NCBI RefSeq assembly: GCF_007858255.1 | Contig: NZ_VFEU01000038.1 | Span: 1 to 33,239, forward strand | Reading direction: 5' to 3' | Source of the DNA: Pseudomonas rhodesiae | Lineage (GTDB): Bacteria > Pseudomonadota > Gammaproteobacteria > Pseudomonadales > Pseudomonadaceae | DNA: 33,239 nucleotides | Shown: positions 15,064 to 21,413 of the stretch, one piece after another | Numbering within the stretch: the first letter of the stretch is position 1 | How the letters are laid out: each line of letters opens with the position of its first letter | Position numbers and translations under genes: made by a program | Notes under the pieces: model-generated | What the model was told of the DNA's origin: nothing | Databases searched by the model: none | The model's input: only the letters and a program-made list of their open reading frames with translations

Positions 15064-17223
15064 ATGAGCAAACCGGATAAAACCCCATCGACGCCGGGCA
15101 ATGAGCCGTCGCGGATTCGTGAAGGTTTGCCCTTCCCCCTCGGCGCCACCTGGGATGGCCTGGGCGTCAACTTTGCGCTGTTCTCAGCCAACGCCACCAA
15201 GGTCGAACTGTGCCTGTTCGACGACAGCGGCGAAGTCGAACTGGAGCGCATCGAGCTGCCGGAATACACCGATGAAATCTTCCACGGTTACCTGCCCGAC
15301 GCCCACCCTGGGCTGATTTACGGCTACCGCGTATACGGCCCTTACGATCCGGCCAACGGTCACCGCTTCAACCACCACAAATTGCTGATCGACCCCTACG
15401 CCAAGCAACTGGTGGGCGAACTCAAATGGTCCGAAGCGCTGTTCGGCTACACCATCGGCCACCCGGATGACGACCTGAGCTTCGACGAACGCGACAGCGC
15501 GCCCTTCGTGCCCAAGTGCAAGGTGATCGACCCGGCCCATACCTGGGGCAACGATCAGCCGGTGCGGGTGCCATGGGACCGCACGATCATTTATGAAACC
15601 CACCTGCGCGGCATCAGCATGCGTCACCCGTCCGTGGGCGAATCGGTGCGCGGCACCTGCGCCGGCCTGATGGAAGACGACGTGCTCAAGCATATTCGCC
15701 AACTGGGGATCTCCTCGGTCGAGCTGCTGCCGGTGCACGCCTTCGTCAATGACCAGCATCTGCTGGAAAAAGGCATGACCAACTATTGGGGTTACAACAG
15801 CATCGCGTTCTTCGCCCCCGACCCACGCTACCTGGCCAGCGGCAAGATCGCCGAGTTCAAGGAGATGGTCGCGCACCTGCACGAGCAGAAGCTGGAAGTG
15901 ATCCTCGACGTGGTCTACAACCACACCGCCGAAGGCAACGAGCGTGGCCCGACCCTGTCCATGCGCGGCATCGACAACGCCTCCTACTATCGCTTGATGC
16001 CCGATGACAAGCGCTTCTACATCAATGATTCCGGCACCGGCAACACCCTCGACCTCAGCCACCCATGCGTGCTGCAAATGGTCACCGACTCCCTGCGCTA
16101 CTGGGCCACGGAAATGCACGTGGACGGTTTCCGCTTCGACCTGGCGACCATTCTCGGGCGTTATCGCGACGGTTTCGACGAACGTCACAGCTTCCTTGTG
16201 GCCTGCCGTCAGGACCCGATACTGCGCCAACTGAAAATGATTGCCGAACCCTGGGACTGCGGCCCCGGCGGCTACCAAGTGGGCAACTTCCCACCGGGCT
16301 GGGTGGAATGGAACGACCGTTTCCGCGATACCGTGCGCGCCTTCTGGAAAGGCGATGACGGCCAATTGGCGGACTTCGCCGGGCGTATGACAGCATCGGG
16401 CGAAATGTTCAACCATCGCGGGCGCCGGCCGTACAGCTCGGTGAACTTCATCACCGCCCACGACGGTTTCACCCTGCATGATTTGGTGTCGTACAACGAC
16501 AAGCACAACGAAGCCAACGACGAAAACAACCAAGACGGCAGCAATAACAACCTGTCCTGGAACCATGGCGTCGAAGGCCCTACCGACGACCCGGAAATCA
16601 ACGCCCTGCGCCTGCGCCAGATGCGTAACTTCTTCGCCACCCTGCTGCTGGCTCAAGGCACGCCGATGATCGTCGCCGGTGACGAGTTCGCCCGCACCCA
16701 GCACGGCAATAACAACGCCTATTGCCAGGACAGCGAGATCGGTTGGGTCAACTGGGATCTGGATGACGACGGCAAAGCCCTGCTCAAGTTCGTCAAGCGC
16801 TTGATCAAGCTGCGCCTGGCCTATCCGATCCTGCGTCGTGGCCGCTTCCTGGTGGGCGATTACAACGAAGACATCGGCGTGAAAGACGTCACCTGGCTGG
16901 CGCCGGATGGCAACGAAATGAGCACCGAGCAATGGCAGGACAGCAATGGCCGTTGCCTGGGCATGCTGATGGACGGCCGCGCTCAGGAAACCGGTATCCG
17001 CCGCGCTGGCGCCGACGCTACCTTGTTGCTGGTGGTCAATGCCCACCACGACATGGTCAATTTCCGTCTGCCGCCAGTGCCCGAAGGTGAGTTCTGGACC
17101 TGCCTGCTGGACACCAACGACACGGCAATCAAGGCTCAGGAGCGCTTTAACTTCGATCACGAGTACGCCGTAACCGGCCGCTCACTGCTGCTGTTCGAAT
17201 TGCAGCGCGACGACGAGGTGTGA
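15064..17223 (+). CDS. glgX: Glycogen debranching enzyme, GH13
   Basis: A 719-residue isoamylase-type enzyme that cleaves alpha-1,6 branches from limit dextrins, releasing linear maltodextrins that TreY and MalQ can use. An N-terminal CBM48-like domain (REGLPFPLGATWDGLGVNFA) precedes the barrel with IIYETHLRGISMRHPSV. Catalytic motifs are DVVYNHTAEGNERGP, VDGFRFDLATILGR (nucleophile Asp359), MIAEPWDCGPGGYQVGNFPP (acid Glu395) and TAHDGFTLHDLVSYNDKHN (Asp467). CAGGAG at 15048-15053 selects ATG 15064 over an earlier in-frame ATG at 14986. It sits behind a terminator and a candidate AlgU promoter, and the acyl-CoA dehydrogenase-like gene starts one base after its stop codon. Confidence 0.95.
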   Translation: MSKPDKTPSTPGNEPSRIREGLPFPLGATWDGLGVNFALFSANATKVELCLFDDSGEVELERIELPEYTDEIFHGYLPDAHPGLIYGYRVYGPYDPANGHRFNHHKLLIDPYAKQLVGELKWSEALFGYTIGHPDDDLSFDERDSAPFVPKCKVIDPAHTWGNDQPVRVPWDRTIIYETHLRGISMRHPSVGESVRGTCAGLMEDDVLKHIRQLGISSVELLPVHAFVNDQHLLEKGMTNYWGYNSIAFFAPDPRYLASGKIAEFKEMVAHLHEQKLEVILDVVYNHTAEGNERGPTLSMRGIDNASYYRLMPDDKRFYINDSGTGNTLDLSHPCVLQMVTDSLRYWATEMHVDGFRFDLATILGRYRDGFDERHSFLVACRQDPILRQLKMIAEPWDCGPGGYQVGNFPPGWVEWNDRFRDTVRAFWKGDDGQLADFAGRMTASGEMFNHRGRRPYSSVNFITAHDGFTLHDLVSYNDKHNEANDENNQDGSNNNLSWNHGVEGPTDDPEINALRLRQMRNFFATLLLAQGTPMIVAGDEFARTQHGNNNAYCQDSEIGWVNWDLDDDGKALLKFVKRLIKLRLAYPILRRGRFLVGDYNEDIGVKDVTWLAPDGNEMSTEQWQDSNGRCLGMLMDGRAQETGIRRAGADATLLLVVNAHHDMVNFRLPPVPEGEFWTCLLDTNDTAIKAQERFNFDHEYAVTGRSLLLFELQRDDEV

Positions 17224-17224
17224 G

Positions 17225-18223
17225 ATGAACTGGCAGGGAAGCCTGGATGGCGGGCGTGGTTACGCCGACACCGAGGCGCTCGGCGCAGCCCTGAAGGCCT
17301 TGGTGGCCCAAGGGCTGGACCGGTTGCCGCTACCCGGCGGCGGCCAGACCCTGGAGCGATTCAGGCGTCTGGCCGATGTGGCCGCGCACGACTTGCGCCT
17401 GTGCAAGTTGTTCGAAGGCCACACCGATGCCTTGGCGATCATGGCCGAACTCGGCAGCCTCCCGACGCCCCAGGGCAGTACCTGGGGCACATGGGCCGCC
17501 GAACCGCCCACCGCCAAGGTGCGTGTACAACACGACGGCCATTGCTTGCGGGTGCACGGGCGTAAAGCCTGGTGCTCCGGCGCGGCGGTGGTCAGTCATG
17601 GATTATTGACCGCCTGGGATGAGCAGGACCGCCAGCAATTGGTGGCGGTACCCATGCAACAACCGGGCGTTTGTGTGACCGATCAAGGCTGGCATGCCGT
17701 GGGCATGGCGGCCACCGGCAGTGTCGAGGTTGTCTTCGACAATGCCAGCGCTGTTGCCGTGGGTGGGCCTGGCGACTACCTCGCCCGCCCCGGTTTCTGG
17801 CAAGGCGGCGTCGGTATCGCGGCGTGCTGGTACGGCGCGGCGCAGCAACTGGGCCAAGTGCTGCAGCAACACTGTGCGCGGCGCGCCGAGCCCCATGCCC
17901 TGGCGCACTTGGGCGCGGTGGACAGTGCCCTACACGCCGCCGCCTGCGTGTTACGCGACGCCGCCGAACGCATCGACCGCGCCCCCAAGGCCGATGCCAG
18001 GGAGCTGGCCCAACAGACCCGCGCCTGCATCGAGGACACTGTCGAGCAGGTGATCCGCCATGTCGGCCGTGCAGTCGGTGCCGGGCCGTATTGCCAGGAC
18101 CCGCACATGGCCCAATTGATGGCGGATCTGCCGGTGTACGTGCGCCAGAGTCATGCCGAACGCGACCTGGCGGCCCTGGGCGAATGGGTCGCCGGCCAAT
18201 CCAGCGAGAGGTGGCAGCTATGA
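17225..18223 (+). CDS. Short acyl-CoA dehydrogenase-like protein
   Basis: A 332-residue protein with a recognisable acyl-CoA dehydrogenase middle and C-terminal half. The beta domain shows LRVHGRKAWCSGA at 108-120, VAVPMQQPGV, and WHAVGMAATGSVEVVFD at about 156-172, which is the typical 'W.A.GM..T.S..V.F' strand. The C-terminal helices end with RQSHAERDLAALG at 307-319. It is shorter than the roughly 380 residues usual for the family, the N-terminal helical domain is reduced, and I do not see the classical catalytic glutamate segment, so it may act on an unusual or carrier-bound substrate or be redox-silent. It starts one base after the glgX stop and overlaps the PIG-L gene by ATGA, so it is cotranscribed with both. 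Confidence 0.8.
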   Translation: MNWQGSLDGGRGYADTEALGAALKALVAQGLDRLPLPGGGQTLERFRRLADVAAHDLRLCKLFEGHTDALAIMAELGSLPTPQGSTWGTWAAEPPTAKVRVQHDGHCLRVHGRKAWCSGAAVVSHGLLTAWDEQDRQQLVAVPMQQPGVCVTDQGWHAVGMAATGSVEVVFDNASAVAVGGPGDYLARPGFWQGGVGIAACWYGAAQQLGQVLQQHCARRAEPHALAHLGAVDSALHAAACVLRDAAERIDRAPKADARELAQQTRACIEDTVEQVIRHVGRAVGAGPYCQDPHMAQLMADLPVYVRQSHAERDLAALGEWVAGQSSERWQL

Positions 18224-18978
18224 GAGCCAACCCGATCGTCGGCCAGGGCACGCCGTTGCAGCACTGGCAGACGTCACCGCGCCTGGCGGCGTTGCCCTCT
18301 ATCAGCGTTGAGGAATTGGTCCCGGAAGGCCATCGCGCGGTGATTATCGCGCCCCATCCGGACGACGAAGTGCTGGGGTGCGGCGGGCTGTTGCAGGGCC
18401 TGGCGGCGCTGGAGCGGCCGATCCAGTTGATCTCGGTGACCGACGGCAGCGCCAGCCACCCTGGCTCGCAACGTTGGCCGGTGGAGCGATTGAGCGTGGT
18501 GCGCCCGCAGGAGTCGGCCCAGGCCCTGCATCGCTTGGGGGTGCCGCTGCATAGTCTCAAATGGCTGCGCGCAGGCTTGAGCGACAGCCAAGTGGCGGCG
18601 CGGGAGGACGAGTTGGTGGGGTTTATTCAGCGTTATCTCAAGCCCACCGACGCGGTGTTCACCACGTGGCGCGAAGACGGCCATTGCGACCATGAGGCGG
18701 TGGGCCGCGCCAGCGCCAAAGCCGCCGCAGCAGTGGGCGCGCGACTGTACGAGTTGCCGGTGTGGACCTGGCACTGGGCAACCGCCGAAGACGCCCTGGT
18801 GCCCTGGCACCGCGCGCGCAAAATCCCCCTCACCTGTGCAGCGGTGGCGCGCAAGCGTCACGCCATCCATGCGTTCGCCAGCCAATTGGAGGGTGATCCG
18901 CAGATCGGCTTGCCGCCGGTGCTGGCCCCCTATGTGGTGGAACGCTTGCTGCAACCTTTTGAAGTGGTATTCGTATGA
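18220..18978 (+). CDS. PIG-L/LmbE family N-acetyl-sugar deacetylase
   Basis: A 252-residue zinc-dependent deacetylase of the PIG-L/LmbE/MshB family, which removes acetyl from N-acetylglucosamine-type groups. VIIAPHPDDEVLGCGG holds His46 and Asp49 (zinc) and Asp48 (general base). DGHCDHEAVG holds His155 (oxyanion/general acid by comparison with MshB) and His158 (zinc). Thus the full catalytic set is present. ISVTDGSASHPGSQRW is the conserved loop after the second strand. There is no signal peptide. The start ATG overlaps the dehydrogenase stop and the stop overlaps the methyltransferase start (both ATGA). A diverged paralogue without the catalytic residues lies at 20408-21169. Confidence 0.9.
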   Translation: MRANPIVGQGTPLQHWQTSPRLAALPSISVEELVPEGHRAVIIAPHPDDEVLGCGGLLQGLAALERPIQLISVTDGSASHPGSQRWPVERLSVVRPQESAQALHRLGVPLHSLKWLRAGLSDSQVAAREDELVGFIQRYLKPTDAVFTTWREDGHCDHEAVGRASAKAAAAVGARLYELPVWTWHWATAEDALVPWHRARKIPLTCAAVARKRHAIHAFASQLEGDPQIGLPPVLAPYVVERLLQPFEVVFV

Positions 18979-19574
18979 GTGTGGCCACCCGGTATTTCGA
19001 TCAACTGTTCGCCGACAATGATGACCCCTGGGCCTTTCGTCAGCGTTGGTACGAGCGGCGTAAACGCGCCCTGACCCTGGCCTTGCTGACCAAGCCACGC
19101 TACGCCTCGATCTTCGAACCTGGCTGTGCCAATGGTGAGCTGAGCGTTGAGCTGGCCGCGCGCGGCGATCGTTTGTTGTGTTGCGACACCGCCGCGGCCG
19201 CCGTGGCGCTGGCGCGTACTCGGCTGCTCGGGTTTACCCATGCCCAGGTGCACCAGAGCCGTTTACCGCAAGAGTGGCCGGCGGGCCAATTTGACCTGAT
19301 CGTGCTCAGCGAACTGTGCTACTACCTGGACGCCGATGACTTGGGTCGGGTGATCGAGTGCGCGCTGGCCAGCCTGACTGCCGACGGGCAGATCCTCGCC
19401 TGCCATTGGCGCCCGCCCATCGACGGTTGCCCGCAAACCGCCGAGCAGGTGCATGCCATGTTGGACCAACGCCTGGACATGCCCCGTGTGGCCAGCCACC
19501 CAGAACAGGATTTTCTCCTCGACCTGTGGAGCCGCGACGGTACCTCGGTCGCCACCCTTGAGGGCTTGCGATGA
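18975..19574 (+). CDS. NodS-like SAM-dependent methyltransferase
   Basis: A 199-residue class I methyltransferase. DDPWAFRQRWYERRKRALTL at about 16-35 and SIFEPGCANGELSVELA at 45-61 match the NodS-type pattern (DPW...WYERRK...EPGC..G.L...LA), where EPGCANGE is SAM motif I. DLIVLSELCYYLDADDL is the post-I/motif II region and ACHWRPPIDG resembles the family's later 'HWR' motif. NodS in rhizobia N-methylates the deacetylated amine of a chitooligosaccharide, so an amino-sugar substrate is reasonable next to a PIG-L deacetylase, but this is inference from family and context. It overlaps both neighbours by ATGA. Confidence 0.85.
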   Translation: MSVATRYFDQLFADNDDPWAFRQRWYERRKRALTLALLTKPRYASIFEPGCANGELSVELAARGDRLLCCDTAAAAVALARTRLLGFTHAQVHQSRLPQEWPAGQFDLIVLSELCYYLDADDLGRVIECALASLTADGQILACHWRPPIDGCPQTAEQVHAMLDQRLDMPRVASHPEQDFLLDLWSRDGTSVATLEGLR

Positions 19575-20230
19575 TTGGCATTCTGATCCCGGTGCATAAC
19601 GAACAAGCGCTGTTGGCCGATTGCCTGGATGCCGCGTTGATTGCCACACGGCACCCGGACTTGCGGGGCGAAACCGTGCAGGTGCTGGTCATGCTCGACA
19701 GCTGCAGCGACGCCAGCGCCTCCATCGCCCAGGCTTACCCCGTGCAGTGCCTGGAGGTACAGGCGCGCAATGTCGGGCATGCCCGTGGCGTCGGCGCGCG
19801 GCATTTGTTGAATCAAGGCGCACGCTGGATCGCCAGCACCGACGCCGACAGCCGCGTGGCACCGGACTGGCTGGCCGCGCAGTTGGCATTGAACGTAGAC
19901 GCGGTATGCGGCACGGTCACGGTGGATGCCTGGAGCGAGGGTTTCGATCCGGCCGCCCAGATTCGTTATCACCAGGGTTACGAAGCACGGGACGGCCATC
20001 GGCATATCCACGGCGCCAACCTTGGGGTAAGCGCCAGTGCTTATGTGCGCGCCGGAGGGTTTGAGCCTTTGGCCTGCCATGAAGACGTACATCTGGTACG
20101 CGAACTTGAGCGCTGCGGGGCATCAATCGCGTGGAGCCACCGCCCGCAAGTGATCACCAGTGCACGCCTGGACGCCCGCGCCCGGGGCGGTTTCGGCGAT
20201 TTTCTAAAAACCCTGCTGCCGGTTACCTGA
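19571..20230 (+). CDS. GT2 family glycosyltransferase
   Basis: A 219-residue GT-A fold transferase. The N-terminal strand IGILIPVHNEQALLADCLDA, then LVMLDSCSDAS at 40-49 (nucleotide site), ASTDADSRVAPDW with the DAD metal motif at 91-93, HGANLGVSASAYVRAGGF at about 147-164 and CHEDVHLVREL (HED at 170-172, catalytic base region) are all in the proper order. No membrane segments are seen, so it acts in the cytoplasm and differs from NodC or chitin synthases, which are membrane-bound. Donor and acceptor are not readable. It overlaps the methyltransferase by ATGA and closes the glgX-ACAD-PIG-L-NodS-like operon. Confidence 0.9.
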   Translation: MIGILIPVHNEQALLADCLDAALIATRHPDLRGETVQVLVMLDSCSDASASIAQAYPVQCLEVQARNVGHARGVGARHLLNQGARWIASTDADSRVAPDWLAAQLALNVDAVCGTVTVDAWSEGFDPAAQIRYHQGYEARDGHRHIHGANLGVSASAYVRAGGFEPLACHEDVHLVRELERCGASIAWSHRPQVITSARLDARARGGFGDFLKTLLPVT

Positions 20231-20269
20231 AAAAAACCTGAGGCCTCACTGAAAAGCGCCGCAACCTTG

Positions 20270-20279
20270 TCTATGCTGA
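20270..20279 (+). promoter_or_regulatory. Candidate RpoS-type -10 before the second PIG-L gene
   Basis: TCTATGCTGA fits the stationary-phase sigma -10 pattern KCTAYRCTTAA at 8 of 10 positions, with the core CTAYRCT complete. No -35 is seen, which is common for RpoS promoters. It lies 138 bases before the PIG-L paralogue start, in the gap that separates it from the previous operon. Confidence 0.4.
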
Positions 20280-20407
20280 TGACGCCTTGCTGGTAATTCA
20301 GGGTTGGATTGCCAAGCACCCACCACGGCGGAGTCTGTGGTGACAATAAGAGAGTCGTGCCGTCAACGGCTGACGACCGCGCATCAACCGACAAGGATGT
20401 GACACCC

Positions 20408-21169
20408 ATGAAGCCTGCCTCTTTGAGCGAAGGCCGTCGCGGCCCTCCGCAAATCTGGAACAGTGCGCCGCAGCTGGCGCAAATTACCCCGGTCGCGCCG
20501 TCCACCTTGGTGCCCCCCGGCGCCCGCGTAGTGATCATCGCGCCCCACCCTGGGGACGAAGTTCTTACCTGCGGTGGTTTATTGCAACTGTTCAGCAACC
20601 TGGAACACCCGCTGCAACTCATCTCTATTACCGATGGCAGCGCCAGCCACCCCGGCTCCCAAGTGTGGCCGGCTAGCCGCTTGAGCGTGGTGCGGCCCCA
20701 GGAAAGCGCTGAAGCCTTGCGCCGCTTGGGCATGCCATTGCACAGCCTGAAGTGGATCCGTGGCGGCTTCAGCGACAACGCCCTGGCCGCCCGTGAACCG
20801 CAACTAAGCCAATTTATCGCGCGTTACCTGCACCCTGGCGACGTGGTGTTCACCACTTGGTGCAACGATGGCAACAGCGACCACGACAGCGTCGGGCGCG
20901 CCGCGGCCAGAGCCTGCGACCTGGTGGGTGCGCGGTTATATGAGGTGCCCGTCTGGGCCTGGCATTGGCCGGCCACTGAAAGCGCGATGATCCCCTGGCA
21001 ACGCGCGCGCAAAGTGCGCCTGGACACCTGGAGCGTGGCGCGCAAACTCCATGCCGCCCATGCCTATGCCAGCCAGCTGGCGGGCGACCCGCAGATCGGC
21101 CTGGCACCGATACTGGCGCAGGTGTTGCTGGAGCGGATGCGCGAGCCTTATGAGATTGTGTTTGCCTAG
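20408..21169 (+). CDS. PIG-L/LmbE paralogue lacking catalytic residues
   Basis: A 253-residue protein clearly homologous over its length to the PIG-L protein at 18220 (shared ITDGSASHPGSQ, RLSVVRPQESA and LHSLKW blocks). The active-site motif is HPGDE in place of HPDDE: Gly49 replaces the general base. The second motif is DGNSDHD in place of DGHCDHE: Asn156 replaces the first His. The expected zinc ligands His47, Asp50 and His159 remain. By comparison with MshB this should abolish or change deacetylation while keeping metal, so a pseudoenzyme, regulator or different hydrolase is likely. AAGGA at 20392-20396 supports the ATG. It is a separate unit 177 bases after the GT2 gene. Confidence 0.85.
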   Translation: MKPASLSEGRRGPPQIWNSAPQLAQITPVAPSTLVPPGARVVIIAPHPGDEVLTCGGLLQLFSNLEHPLQLISITDGSASHPGSQVWPASRLSVVRPQESAEALRRLGMPLHSLKWIRGGFSDNALAAREPQLSQFIARYLHPGDVVFTTWCNDGNSDHDSVGRAAARACDLVGARLYEVPVWAWHWPATESAMIPWQRARKVRLDTWSVARKLHAAHAYASQLAGDPQIGLAPILAQVLLERMREPYEIVFA

Positions 21170-21346
21170 CCAGACACTCGTCTATACCTGTTATTTCTGA
21201 CAGTGGCGCCTGACGCGATGTGTGACTAAGGTGGGAAAAACTGCACAAGCTCAGATGCAGTCGAGAAAGCCATGCCAACCCCTTGCATTGGCCGGTGTTT
21301 TCGAACAGGTAACCCGTATTCCCTGCCTCGTATCGCTCATCCCGTT

Positions 21347-21394
21347 GTCATGGCATGACCCGCCCCTAGCCTTCAGGCGAATGGGGCAAGCCCC
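21347..21394 (+). promoter_or_regulatory. Palindrome and hairpin upstream of the autotransporter
   Basis: GTCATGGCATGAC (21347-21359) is a near-perfect 13-nt palindrome that could be an operator. GGGGC-AA-GCCCC (21383-21394) is a small REP-head-like hairpin ending nine bases before the GAGGA ribosome binding site at 21403. The roles are unknown. The rest of 21170-21413 shows only TCTATACC at 21181-21188, a weak RpoS-like -10. Confidence 0.3.
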
Positions 21395-21413
21395 TCTCGA
21401 ATGAGGATGGATC

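Noticed and set aside
17671..18219. In-frame upstream extension of the first PIG-L gene
   Set aside because: It lies wholly over the acyl-CoA dehydrogenase frame; the ATG at 18220 overlaps the previous stop and starts the family homology.
20309..20407. Upstream ATG for the second PIG-L gene
   Set aside because: The translation has no similarity to the paralogue; AAGGA lies in front of ATG 20408, which gives a length equal to the first copy.
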